A DNA stretch of 64,000 bases from Topomyia yanbarensis (GCF_030247195.1 NC_080671.1:95243870-95307869); one strand, 5' to 3'; shown: positions 11,043-21,017, numbered from the stretch's first letter. Notes: generated by a model not told the origin, from the letters alone. Translations and numbers: made by a program.

Positions 11043-12312
11043 CACCCAAAACAATTTCCCAATGCAAAAAAGGCATTACATCCTTTCGTGCATATTCCGA
11101 ATTAGAATCATGCTTTCTTCGCATTGTAGACCAAGCATAGCTACTGCATTATACTAACACCGCTTGATTCATGATGAAATAAATTGATTGAGAATACACG
11201 CTACCATATTATCTGCCCGCATGTAAAAGTATTAGTTGGTTTTGCTTGCTGAGTCTGCCAAAAAGGTGGTGTATTCTATACATGAATATCTCTGTGGTGT
11301 TTGTAAGAACTTCTGTCTTCATACACAGTTACGCTTTTTTGTCTGCGAACAACTCAATTCCAACCACACTAAACGCGGGAACAGTTTACGTTCACGAGAG
11401 TGTGTGATATACGCGTTGTTATTTTCCCATAGCGAATGGTTTTTGCAGTAAAATCATCGCTCTCTCATTCTGTGCTTCAGAGAAGAGTGGAAGAAAATGA
11501 TTTGTGCTCAGATTGATTTGCGATGATCGTTGCCCAGGGCGATGATGTGCGCTAGATTCGCATGTTAGGGAAATAATATAAACTGAAATTAACTGCCAGT
11601 GCCACTGCTACTCAAAAGTGCAAAACCATGTCATCACTGCCCTTATAGTTTATGATACTTTAAATTTAGATACTTTTACTGCAAAATACTGATATGATAT
11701 CACCTGAAAGTACTGTTGATATGAGGAATGCCAGAAATGATTGGCGGACGGCTTCTATCCGACAAATGTTGAATTAACTTGTTAACCCAATGTTCCCATA
11801 TAGGTAACTTTCTCCTGCGCTTAAATAATCATTAATCATTATTTATGAACCTATCTAGTGGCTAGAACTCGCATATCGCTGGTAAATTTAGGGTTTAGAG
11901 AACGCCGAAAGCTCAACATATTATCAAAACAAAATCATCACCTACACCCCACCAATTTGATGACGCTATAAACTGTTCTCTCCAATATGCAGCATGTGAT
12001 CAGTAGAAAGGCGAAATGGAAACTGGTCCTTGAGCGTGTATTAATATTTTCAGAGCACACATGTATCCGAGTGGAGATGTCCTTTACATGTGTATTAGTA
12101 CGGAGTCATTTTAATACTAATGCTCCGATATCGTTAAATTCACTAATACATTCTCAACTGTGGGTTTGTGTAAGTTTCTGTGGTGTAATCGCCTTAATGC
12201 ATTTTTGTCCCGGACCAATATCGCTTTATATGCATTATACCAGTTACAATGCAAAATTCTCATTAGAATCATGCTTATTCGCATGTAATTCATGCGGTTC
12301 GCGTTTTGGGTG
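11043..12312. mobile_element. TA-flanked TIR element (CACCCAAAAC ends), 1270 bp, no transposase
   Basis: The ends are exact 10-bp inverted repeats, CACCCAAAAC at 11043 and GTTTTGGGTG ending at 12312. TA dinucleotides flank both sides (11041-11042 and 12313-12314). Removing the element with one TA restores the host LINE codons (..KNL-ATEL..) in frame. TA duplication is typical of Tc1/mariner-like and some MITE families. The interior contains no frame resembling a transposase, so it is non-autonomous or a deletion derivative. The terminal 60 bp share an ATTCTAAT word in inverse positions. Confidence 0.9.
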
Positions 12313-12314
12313 TA

Positions 12315-12830
12315 GGTTTTTCATAAATAATGGTGGGATTCCATCAGGGCCAGAACCTTTTGATGCATCTAAATGTTTTAGAGAATTGAAAATGTCTTCC
12401 ACTACGACATGATTGACACTAATATCCAAAGGAAAATCGGGAAGAAAAGCGAAATAATCGCGATCACGGTCTTGTTCAGAAATAGTCGTATATATTTCTT
12501 GGAAGAATGTTGCAAATAGGTTGCAGATTTCTTCCGAGCTATCACATACGTTGTCATCCAAGTGCATTTTTGATGGGAAATTGTCTGATTTTAATTTAGT
12601 TTTGACGTAGTTGAAAAAATTCTTTGGGCAAGATTTGATCTGCTGTTCCGTTTTTGAGTTATAGTCCGCAAGTGCAGAATCTATGGCCATATTTAGTTTA
12701 TCGCAAATGTCGAAATATTTTTTCAAGTGCTCATTATTTTGGTTTTTCTTATATAGCTTACGGGCTTTTTGCTTCCTATTTTTCAAACTCTTAATTTGTC
12801 TATTATACCAAACGGGATGCTTCTAGTTGT
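12315..12830 (-). pseudogene. LINE inter-domain and reverse-transcriptase N-terminal block
   Basis: The minus strand reads KHPVWYN, a Lys/Arg-rich helix, NYVKTKLKSD, and then SLKHLDASKGSGPDGIPP. The last motif is the conserved start of LINE reverse transcriptase (the GPDGIP box). It is open over about 170 codons. The interrupted frame resumes at 11042 as ATELTAPL. A TAG directly before KHPVWYN and a frame change mark decay. Confidence 0.85.
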
Positions 12831-13390
12831 CGTGTCGTCTTTTTTTCTTAATAGGCACCTCTTCAGGAATTATCTTGAAAATAATTTTGTAAAATACGTC
12901 CACGGCGGTTACAATATTTCCTTAATTTCTGAGGGTATTTTGCCAGTCTACACTACTTGGCTTCCGCCTGATATTGTCATAGTTGGCTTTATGGTATCCA
13001 AAGACTTCCTCAAAGTCATAATCGCTGGGTTTTTGAATTTCATGGATGAATAAGGAAAATTCAGTAGCAGTATGAAATGCTTCATTTTTCCACAAAGGAG
13101 AGATTGAGATACACTGAAGTCTTCCTGAAAGTTTGTAAATAAAAGATCAAGATAGCAATTCTGTCGATTTTTACATGATTTATTTGATTTAGTCCTATGC
13201 TAGCAGTTTTGTCGAAAATATACTGAAATGTTTCGTTTTCTCCCACGACTGGGATTAAAATATGTTTTTTTTTTCAGAGTCCGGAATAAAATCTGCGTTG
13301 CGTTGGTTAAAGTCTCCGTAAATGTGTGTTATCGAGGTGTTCTAAGATTACATGGCTTGCTTAAACAAAATGAGATATACAGCAAGTTGC
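12831..13390 (-). pseudogene. LINE endonuclease remnant
   Basis: Degraded minus-strand translation shows a GDFNQRN motif (about 13310), characteristic of the APE-type endonuclease of Jockey/CR1-group LINEs. Fragments follow such as KANYDNI and SSVDWQ in the linker. Several frameshifts and stops are present. Sequence 5' of the GDFN motif is scarcely recognisable, so the element was probably 5'-truncated on insertion. Confidence 0.65.
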
Positions 13391-13454
13391 ACATGTTTCT
13401 CGTATACCTTCCACACTATAATCATACTTATTGAAAATTTTGAAAAATTTCAGA

Positions 13455-13690
13455 GTACTAGGGGGGGCTATAGCCAATGACCAATGCTTCCAATAACAAA
13501 ATTCACTGTATTCAACAAGGTATTGATTTGAAATTTGTAATCACTGGATTACATCAATATTACTAAAATAAAGTATTATACCTTATTCAGGTATTATTCA
13601 AGCATTGAAAAACGTTTCTTCAATACCTGCTTAATACCTCAATGAGGTATTAATAATCAATTAATACAAGATTTTGGTATGATACCATAA
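13455..13690. repeat. AATACCT-rich degenerate inverted repeat
   Basis: AATACCT or AGGTATT words occur repeatedly in both orientations across about 170 bp, for example ACCTTATTCAGGT near 13581 and CCTCAATGAGG near 13636. This gives local foldback potential. It is probably a small eroded MITE; ends cannot be fixed. Confidence 0.45.
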
Positions 13691-13699
13691 AATAGTATG

Positions 13700-15240
13700 C
13701 TCGGGTTATTGGCCAGTTATTTTCTCCTGGTCGGGTAGGATCACTAAATCAATAACTAATGCATTGATCGATCGATATGGAAATTTAATCATAATTTCGT
13801 TGTTTTAATGTTCTAAATATAGAAATTGATCCTTGCGGATATTTGATTCCCTGGCCATATCTCCTAATCTACACGCATAATGTTATCACAATATAAGAAG
13901 AAAATGAAGTATTTGGTCGCATAAGATGTTTAAAAAACAAATCTGATGTATAACGTTTGGATTGGAAAAGTTGTATAATATTTTAGAAAATATGTGTGAA
14001 GATCTTTTCACAAATTTTTTGATCGTCAAACTAATTATTTATGAATATTTTCAAGTACGGTTACTTTCTAAGGGCTTTTGCCTAGAAAAACACCTTTTTC
14101 GAATAAAAAGTTTTACAACACATACGAAAACATTGAATTTTGTTCACCTCATACAACAGGTATGTTTGATCCCTGTAACACTGGGTATTCTCGATCCCTA
14201 CCATTAGTTCTCTCAAACACTTTCAAAATGTAAAGAAATAGAAAAACTTCATTTTCATAATGTACCTGACACTATTAATTGATCTTAAATGTTTTTCCGT
14301 GAACAAATTATGGCATAAGTTATTGAAGGTAGAAAAAGCCAGTTATACAGCACTGATTTACCGCAAATACTTGTCTTGGCTTTGTACTGTGATTAAAGTT
14401 TTTCGTGCATCTAAATTAATTTGTCAGGATAGGTGGTTAGCTGAGCTTTCATGTCTATAAATCATAGTGTGCTTTGTTTCTTTAGCCCTAGTAGGCGGGG
14501 GATGAAGTTACCACACGTTTTTACAAAAACCTCGTTTTGGCATGATTTTCAAAATTGTTACTGACGGGACATAGTATTCGGATTTACATATTATCCATAG
14601 CTCTTAAAATTCGAATTGACTATAAGATGGCGTATTATGAAATTGAAATTTTTATTTCATTGAAAAGTTATGAGAAAAAAAAACAAAAGTGGGATCAAGC
14701 GTATCCACTCTCCCCTAACGAAATCTTCAATATTCAAAATTATATCAAGCAATATAATTCTCGATATTTTCTCTTCTAATTCCAACAAAATGAGTACATC
14801 GCCGAACTTAGACAGCCGGTAACGTCTGAGGAATGATCTAATATCCGCCCGCCATGAAATAGGATACGGCACTATAGTAAGAAGCATTTCCATTTCCGAG
14901 ATGGGTTCTTCGATTAGTCTCGCCTCTCCGGATTCGGTAGAATTAATGTCTCGCATCACACCCCAGCTCGAAATCCACGCCCTTAAGAAAGTGGTCCGAT
15001 TTCATCAATATTTACCCTCCACCCACCCTCGCGACTTCGACTGTCGGCAGTTTTCTCGTTTGCCGAGACGACGCCATTAGATGAAAATGTTTCTGAAAGC
15101 TATCCAAGAATCGTCGATACTAAGTAGGTCCAATTTATTTCATCACGTGCTCTATCATTTTCGTCGCCACAGATACGATTTACACACCGTCACAGACGGC
15201 CACACATATGTACTTAGTTGAGTAAATATTAAAATCTTCT
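13700..15240. other. Unannotated stretch; one unassigned minus-strand frame
   Basis: No recognisable gene. A 100-codon minus-strand frame at 14657-14959 has mixed protein-like composition with an amphipathic Leu/Ile/Arg-rich middle, but no motif I can name. From 14800 the sequence becomes more GC-rich toward the metallo-beta-lactamase exon. Confidence 0.35.
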
Positions 15241-15251
15241 TCATCACTTAC

Positions 15252-15416
15252 CTCGGCTGAAATCATGGACGAAGTAACGATTCCGCTGGGATACATTAGT
15301 TCCTACGATATGTTTGGCCTTTAGGAACAGATTATTATTCCCCAGATGGTCGGAGTGTCCATGTGTGCTCACCACCCAAGTGATGTCATCGGGATTCAGG
15401 CGACTTTCCCGCAGTC
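15252..15416 (-). CDS. MBLAC1: Internal exon of an MBLAC1-like metallo-beta-lactamase-fold protein
   Basis: A 165-bp minus-strand exon is bounded by an acceptor (pyrimidine tract then ACACAG, intron side 15417-15418) and a strong donor (GAG/GTAAGTGATG at 15252/15251). It encodes LNPDDITWVVSTHGHSDH, then LGNNNLFLKAKHIVG and an FVHDFSRG end. THGHSDH is the HxHxDH zinc-binding signature of the metallo-beta-lactamase fold. The following NNLFLKAKHIVG segment fits the MBLAC1 family. Family members are hydrolases that typically bind one or two metal ions; human MBLAC1 is a ribonuclease implicated in histone pre-mRNA processing. Both ends are phase 1 and the frame is intact. Neighbouring exons, including the TPGHT motif expected downstream, were not found, so the gene probably has large introns or extends outside the window. 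Confidence 0.8.
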
Positions 15417-15498
15417 CTGTGTCATAAAAAGAAACGATAAAGGAAAAAAATAAGAAATACAGAACACGCACCAGAAGAAAGTAGTAAAATAGTCTTAC
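15417..15498 (-). other. Possible 82-bp intron upstream of the MBLAC1-like exon
   Basis: On the minus strand, a GTAAGAC donor-like site at 15498 and the acceptor at 15417 enclose 82 nt with a long pyrimidine tract, a typical insect short-intron length. Upstream sequence is open in the matching phase, but its translation (..SELLLKGGENPYSYY) does not resemble the usual N-terminal half of the family. The true upstream exon may therefore lie elsewhere. Confidence 0.35.
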
Positions 15499-15499
15499 G

Positions 15500-16830
15500 G
15501 TAGTATGAGTAAGGATTTTCTCCCCCTTTCAATAACAGTTCCGAGACATGCCGCCAGATATGAAAGAAAATGCGAAGACTCAAGTGTATTATGGGGGAAA
15601 ATGAGAAACGAAAGCGTAGGCGATAAATTGCAAAGAAAATCCCATTCCCGAGTTTCCCTTCAGAGCCCTACCTAAAGTAATACACGATGGGGAATCACGT
15701 AATTTGAGCATCCATTCGAACTTCTATCGATTTTCTTCTCCGATGCTCATTTTAAACCAGCTCTATTGGACGCTTTGTCTGCTTGTCGTGTTTTCCTTGC
15801 AGTTTCCTTTGCACTCTACAGTGACGTTGTTTTTGCCAAGCAGGGGAAAACACCGCCGAGAATAACATCCGAGAAAATCTCGACTCGCACCAAAGTTAGC
15901 AAACAAAAAAAAAAGCTTTTCCTTGCTCTTTCTTTCTCTCCCATTCTCTCCGACACCGTATCTCTCAAAGTTCACCCGCGCACAAAAATGTCGGCAAAAA
16001 GGTACCGCACAGTCACAAACACAGACAAACCGTGGAAATCCCGACAGTCGAAGCACACCAGTGTACTAAGTAAGAACGGGATGGCAAGCTGGTAGTTTCA
16101 GCATACGAACGAACGAGTCGGAGGAAAATCGATAATCACGCATTTCCATAAATCGTTCTCTCTAGGTCGCATTTGCAAGGTCTAAAACGTGGCGCTAGTA
16201 GTAGCAGCTGCAGTAACGAACACCCTAGTAGTTAGCCACGGTTCACACCACACAGTTGTTGGTGTTGTTGCTGTTGTTGCTTCGCTTGAACTAACTGCGC
16301 CATCGAGACTGAAAATCACAAATCATCACGGTTTGTGGCAATAAATCAATTCCGGCAAAATTGCACTCACTTCGAGCTGTCTGTCACGATCGATCAATTT
16401 ACATAATATCGAAAGCATCGGTTCGTGGCCGGCGTGAGTTCAGATTTAATAACGCCGCTTTGCATGAACATGTTTTGGCCACCGCTTTGGGGATTTGTTG
16501 CGGACTGGGTGGGAAATTTTTCCACGAAAGGAAAAGTACAGAACACAACCAGTCGCTGAAACGTTTCTCGTGTTTGACTGCCATACGGCGAAGGACGAAC
16601 GGTGGGCGAGGGGTCCGGTCTGCATTACAGCCTGATGTGTTGAATTAAATATTGGTTGTGGAAGATTGATGGTTAGTTTTGTTCTTTGTTTTGTGTTGTT
16701 CAAAACTTTCAGCGCAGTCCAGGGAGATTTCAAATGTCAGATTAAACTATATTAACAGCCAATTTGACAGTTAGCTGCTTCACTTTATAAAATTATGCTA
16801 TAAGACTATAAAATATTTGGCAGATGAATT
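15500..16830. other. GC-richer region near the MBLAC1-like exon, no defined gene
   Basis: Less AT-rich than most of the window, with a short GTT-type repeat (16257-16282). Several frames are open on both strands (15766-16095 +, 15763-16056 -, 16361-16648 +), but none shows a recognisable domain. This could be promoter, untranslated leader or intron of a nearby gene. Confidence 0.35.
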
Positions 16831-16833
16831 ACA

Positions 16834-17060
16834 CTCTTAGAAAAAATGAAAATTACATTTGACGTAAACGACGTGGCGACGTATTCTTTCTGTCTGATAA
16901 CAGGATTTTACATGTTCTGATATGTAAAATTAAATATTGTGACTCTTTTGATGTAAAACTCAGACTGAATAACCTAAAAAAGCCGAACAACTCACATTTT
17001 TACATGTAATTAAATGTAAATTTATGTGTATTGGGACGTTCCTTTTCTGTTCATCTGGTA
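16834..17060. repeat. MITE-like repeat with TGTAAAAT words
   Basis: Starts CACTCTTAGAAAAAATG and contains several TTTACATGT and TGTAAAAT words in both orientations. A related stretch lies at 29829-30062, starting CACACCTAGAAAAAATAATG. It is non-coding; the right end is not well defined. Confidence 0.45.
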
Positions 17061-17126
17061 GGACGTAATGTTACAAGACTTTTTTTTGCTGTGTATGCAA
17101 AAAAATTGTTTTTTTTTTGTGCAAGA

Positions 17127-17272
17127 GGGCACAATACCTAACTTAAAAATAGTTTTTAGCGTTTCGGATTCTCCTCATCAGTAACTAGCACCATCTTGGT
17201 CACAATGGTGCTAGTTACTGATGAGGAGAATCCGAAACGCAAAAAACGAATTTTAACTTATGTATTGTGCCC
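17127..17272. repeat. 146-bp near-perfect hairpin (foldback element)
   Basis: Outer ends GGGCACAATA (17127) and TATTGTGCCC (to 17272) are inverted. The inner arms, about 36 bp around GCGTTTCGGATTCTCC and its complement, are identical and surround a loop of about 10 bp at 17203-17212. The middle of the arms is slightly diverged. It would form a long hairpin if transcribed. It has no coding content and is likely a compact MITE. Confidence 0.85.
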
Positions 17273-17329
17273 TCCTGAATGAAAATAACAGCTATTTTGT
17301 AGTAGAATACTTCTAACGTTTCAATATGG

Positions 17330-18480
17330 GGGCCCGTTTCAAAATATCGACTGTGGCAGTCGCGTCAGATTTTGAACGTTAATAACTTCCATCATACTTA
17401 ATAGAATGATTTGAGGTTTAAGGCAATTTTATCGAAAATATGTTCCGCAATGTATTACAAATATTACGTGATTAATAAATTTGCATTAAATGATGTAATT
17501 TTTTATCAAACTTTGTATGGACATATCTACTCGACTACTAATTACTATTAATGTACTAATATACCATCTTAATCTTTGTGAAGCAGTGAAATGATTATAC
17601 ATAAATTGGAACATTGGAATAGTTATTACTAGAATTTAAATGACATTGAACGTAATAACTAATGTTGGGGAGACTTGACCAAGTGGCAATTAGCTGAAGA
17701 AAGATACAAAATTCCTAATATTTATTATGCTTTGGGTATCTACTGTTAATGTTAATCACGCCATAAAAAATCCCACCTCAAACATAAGTCTTTATATTTT
17801 AGTATTAGTAAACAAAGTTAGCAATAGTAGGACTGATTTCGTGATGTGTGAACATGCAATGCAAGCAGTACAGTTAATGCTTAAAAAGAAATGCATTATA
17901 AAAAATCTAAATTTATCAAATGCAACCCTTTTATATTTTTTACTGCTACCTAAAGATCTCGACAATATGGAAAAAAATAATTACAGTATGTTTTATGTCA
18001 TTATTTTTTGTTATGATTTTTAAAAAATCTCTTGGTCAAGTCTCCCCACGCCTTGGTCAAGTCTCCCCGTAGTGGGGAGACTTGACCAAAAAAAACGACC
18101 TCTGAAAAACTTTTGTAACTTTTCAAAAATCAAATTAAAAATTCTGCAAAAAATCATGAAGACGCACAATAACTTTGCGCATTATATCTCAATGACTTTT
18201 AATGGATTAAAGACCTTTTTAGAGATTTATGCAGTTTTAGCTGAAAACCTGGTCAAGTCTCCCCATGTTCCCCTAACATGCATTAATTACGAAAATACTG
18301 TGTTTTAAAAAAATCCTTCAAAAACTGCCAAAAATGGTGAAAATTTTCAGCTCATCTCGGCCAGCGCCGTCAATGTGGTGCACCAACCGAACACTTAAAT
18401 GATGAAAAGTTTTAAATATAGGTCCGCTGCAGATTTGTTTCTATAAACATTCGTATTTGGTTGCTTGGCGCGAACGGATG
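17330..18480 (+). repeat. Flank of the histone-H3-associated duplicated repeat
   Basis: Blocks at 17330-17470 and 18270-18480 match 54935-55140 and 55140-55300 in the same order and orientation. Shared words include CCCGTTTCAAAATATCG, GCGTCAGATTTTGAACG, and GCCGTCAAT.TGGTG.ACCAAC. The two blocks are separated here by a 598-bp insertion and extra sequence. In both places decayed histone H3 copies follow on the right. Confidence 0.75.
17667..18264. mobile_element. 598-bp TIR element, GGGGAGACTTGACC ends, ATGTT target duplication
   Basis: Inverted ends GGGGAGACTTGACC (17667) and GGTCAAGTCTCCCC (ending 18264) are flanked on both sides by ATGTT (17662-17666, 18265-18269). Two or three further copies of the end motif lie inside at 18034-18078, in both orientations. 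The open frame at 17727-18023 is AT-biased with no transposase-like motif, so the element is non-autonomous. It interrupts the H3-associated repeat. Confidence 0.7.
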
Positions 18481-19538
18481 GCTGTACAATACCGAGAAAT
18501 ATTTGTGAGCTGTACACGACTGGTGGATGAATCAGTTTGTGTTGAAACGTGCTACTAGCAGAAGCCATTATTTTCATTTCTGATGGATGTAAGATAGCAT
18601 ACACACACGAAAAAAACCGATTTCAAATCATCTGACTGAAGCTCGTTCCTGATTGGTTCCCGCTAATTTCATGAAACAAGCCGCAAATCTGGTCAGAAAG
18701 AATTGTCATTTCAGTCGGTTTCAGCAAGTCCACTTGTCAGATGTCAATACCGGGAGAGGTGAATATTAGGATTCATCTCCATGGATTAATTTGTGCAGCT
18801 CCGTATTAGAAAGCAGGAACAATTGGAACAAAAAACTCCCACCCGGAGAATATTTTCTTCGGCAAACAAATTAGTCCTCATCAGCGCTATCATTCCATTA
18901 GAAAGATTTAAATTTGAAAATCTTTTCTTTCGCCAACCGCGCCAATAATTGACGTTGGAAAACAAATCGGCAACTTCAATTACCAAACACTTAGAAACGA
19001 TCGAATCATTTTCCCGTCAATGTCACTTTTCTGATTCAAATTTTTGTAGGTATTTTCTTGCTTCCGTCAAATTGGTCAGTTCATTTGTTTTATCGCACAT
19101 TTTTGGATATTAAAATATCTAACCCGATAAGAGGGAAGTTATTTTCCAAAGCACGAAATGGAAATTTCATTTGTAATTCTTCTGAGAACGATTTTGTGGT
19201 CCTAATAAGGACCGTTTGTTGTGATTATATCGCCGATTCCTTGCAAAAACTGCGACTTCTGTACACGTCTAGTGATGGAGGCAATTTTGAGAGCGCCTTT
19301 GTTTGCTGCTGCTAATGGGGAGTACTCCTTCCAGGAACTAACGAAGCGGGTCGGCGGCGACAAGCGAACTGATTTCAACGATGATCAATAATTCAAATTG
19401 TGATAATAATTAGCGGATTTTTCTCATCGGCAAACAGATTATGCACTTTTCAGTTCCAATAAAAAAGACGAGCATGTAAAGTCTGACAACCGAAGTGATA
19501 TGGAGTTTAAATTAAAAATTCTTGCAATATAATTTATT

Positions 19539-19554
19539 GGTCCTGAAAAGGACC
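19539..19554 (-). terminator. Histone mRNA 3' stem-loop
   Basis: Minus-strand GGTCCTTTTCAGGACC: a 6-bp stem with a TTTC loop, matching the metazoan replication-dependent histone stem-loop that replaces poly-A signals. It confirms descent from a replication-dependent H3 gene. Confidence 0.85.
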
Positions 19555-19734
19555 ATTGGTTTCTTTTATCGTGGGAGGAAAATACCGTTCACTTCTGATA
19601 GCGGCGAATTTCTCACAGGGTGACAGTTCCTGTTCCGTAGCATTTGGCTCCTCAACGTCACCAGCGGTTGAGGTACTTTCGCGGATGGTTTTCGTTGCTG
19701 TCTGCTTGCGGACGGTCTGTTTGGTACGGGCTAT
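19539..19734 (-). pseudogene. Decayed histone H3 gene, internal deletion, start codon lost
   Basis: The minus strand reads IARTKQTVRKQTATKT, recognisable as the histone H3 N-terminal tail (ARTKQTARKS..), followed by a remnant of the TGGVKKPHRY region and degraded sequence. The initiator ATG is ATA at 19734-19732. Most of the histone-fold part is missing, and the gene runs straight into its 3' stem-loop at 19554-19539. The reading frame stays open through promoter and gene, so the long frame here is misleading. Confidence 0.8.
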
Positions 19735-19925
19735 GGCGCGGAAATTACTGCTATTCTGGTGTACAACGAATGATGAGAAAACCGACCGACCAAAATTTAC
19801 GCGCGAATACGCACTACTATCACTCTCTTGCTCGCTAGTTTTCGTACCATGCACTTTTTCATTCCTTTCTGCTACTAAACTAGCATAACCTAAACGAATA
19901 CGCGTCTTTCCCCCACCATCCATTT
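19735..19925 (-). promoter_or_regulatory. Histone H3 upstream/promoter region
   Basis: Minus-strand sequence upstream of the decayed H3 recurs upstream of the copies at 55.4 and 56.4 kb. Shared parts are a GGAAAGG..ACGAAAACGAGCGAG block and GTCGGTTTTTCTCATCATTC directly before the gene. TCATTC fits the arthropod initiator. The stretch also recurs, without an attached gene, at 55855-55970 and 56980-57080. Confidence 0.6.
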
Positions 19926-20149
19926 AGTGGGCAGTGTTGCCAAACGCATTTTCAGCGTTTCATCAATAAAATTTCAACAATATTTTCAAAGAATGTTGCA
20001 GATTTGAAAGGAAGAAAACTAGTTGACGATGGAAAACAATTACGAATTTTAATTTTTTAAATTTGATTTCTTAACCATAATTATCATAACGAATCATTTG
20101 AAAATTTCCAAACGCCATCTTTATTTAATTGATCCAGCAATTTAATATT

Positions 20150-20337
20150 TTCGCCATATGATGCAGAAAGAAATCATAAACGGTTTATAACGCTACAGCT
20201 ACACCAATCATGTCAGTATCGCACCCATGGATAACAGTTCAATCCGAAAATAGAGAGCAGAAGTCAGCAGCATCCAACAAGAATCGAATCCAGCGCATCA
20301 TTCGCCAAAGCGAACATAAACGGTCCTTTTCAGGACC
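20150..20337 (+). pseudogene. Histone H3 3'-end remnant with stem-loop
   Basis: Only the last codons are suggestive: CGCATCATTCGCCAAAGCG before the stem-loop resembles the Arg-rich RRIRGERA end of H3. The intact stem-loop GGTCCTTTTCAGGACC at 20322-20337 and the 3' flank to about 20470, which matches the flank of the 57.4-kb copy (CTCCGGTTATGTC..GACATTACCCACC), support the assignment. It lies divergent from the minus-strand copy at 19.5 kb. Confidence 0.55.
20322..20337 (+). terminator. Histone mRNA 3' stem-loop
   Basis: Perfect GGTCCTTTTCAGGACC hairpin on the plus strand, followed by ACCA as in histone mRNAs. Confidence 0.85.
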
Positions 20338-20587
20338 ACCATTATTTTAATAAAGAATTAAGTAGAAGGCTTTCCCTTTTCCGTAAAATCCCGTTGATAA
20401 CCTACATATCCATATCCTAAGTGTATTTTACTTCACTCCGGTTATGTCTCTGACATTACCCACCTATTTTTTGCATAGTGCCAGGCGTTTTGGTTTGCAA
20501 AGCAAAAAAACCGAGGGGCAAACTCTAAATCTTCAATACGATGCAGTGCCAAAAGTAGTACTTAATTAGTTACTTTAAGTACCATTA

Positions 20588-20934
20588 CAAACCAAAATTT
20601 GGTTGTCGGTTTCAGCAAAACTTTGCTGAATTTTCATCAGCTGAAAGTTTCAGCAAAACAAGTTGCCGAAAGATCGGCAATTAGAATTGATCCCATTTGA
20701 TATATTCGCTTTGCTGACAATTCAGTAATTCAAATTGCCAAATTGACAGCGCAATTACCGGATGCTGAGAATTCGGCAATTGCGCTGTCAATTTGACAAT
20801 TTCAATTGTTGGTTTCAGCAAAGTGAATGTGTCAAATCGATATAATTCAAATTGCTGAGCTTTCGGCATCTTGAATTACTGAAATGAAAATTCAGCAAAA
20901 TTTTGCTGGCATTCGGCGAAAGTAATTTGGTGTG
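20588..20934. mobile_element. 347-bp foldback MITE, TA target duplication
   Basis: Ends CAAACCAAA and TTTGGTGTG are inverted and flanked by TA (20586-20587, 20935-20936). Two nested foldbacks are present. The outer has TCAGCAAAACTTTGCTGAA against its inverse near 20890-20908. An inner pair of 25-bp arms (20732-20756 and 20778-20802) has one mismatch. The empty target is preserved at 32862-32863 in the other AAGTAC repeat. It is non-coding. Confidence 0.9.
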
Positions 20935-21017
20935 TAAGTACCAGAAAGTACATCAAGTACCACAAATATTTAAAAAACTACAAGGGGCAGCCCTATGGGG
21001 TTGCACGAGCTGTAGAC

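Larger units (their letters stand above)
8005..13390 (-). mobile_element. Jockey/CR1-type LINE, 5'- and 3'-incomplete, split by two later insertions
   Basis: Read right to left, this unit contains remnants of an endonuclease (about 13370-12850), then a reverse transcriptase in three blocks (12830-12315, 11042-10769, 8412-8005). Two foreign elements interrupt it: 11043-12312 and 8413-10768. Joining across both gaps restores one continuous reverse-transcriptase frame. It keeps the catalytic box as YADD near 8075. The 5' end stops inside the endonuclease and the 3' end shortly after the palm domain. Clade placement (Jockey/CR1 group) rests on motifs such as YTDFSKAFD and GVPQGSHLGPL, not on a tree. 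Confidence 0.85.

Noticed and set aside
17727..18023. 98-codon frame inside the 598-bp TIR element as a possible transposase
   Set aside because: AT-biased composition, no DDE/DDD-like or DNA-binding motif, far too short.
19534..19923. A 129-codon minus-strand frame that could pass as a novel protein
   Set aside because: It runs through promoter, leader and a deleted H3 gene with a lost ATG; the H3 tail and the stem-loop explain it.
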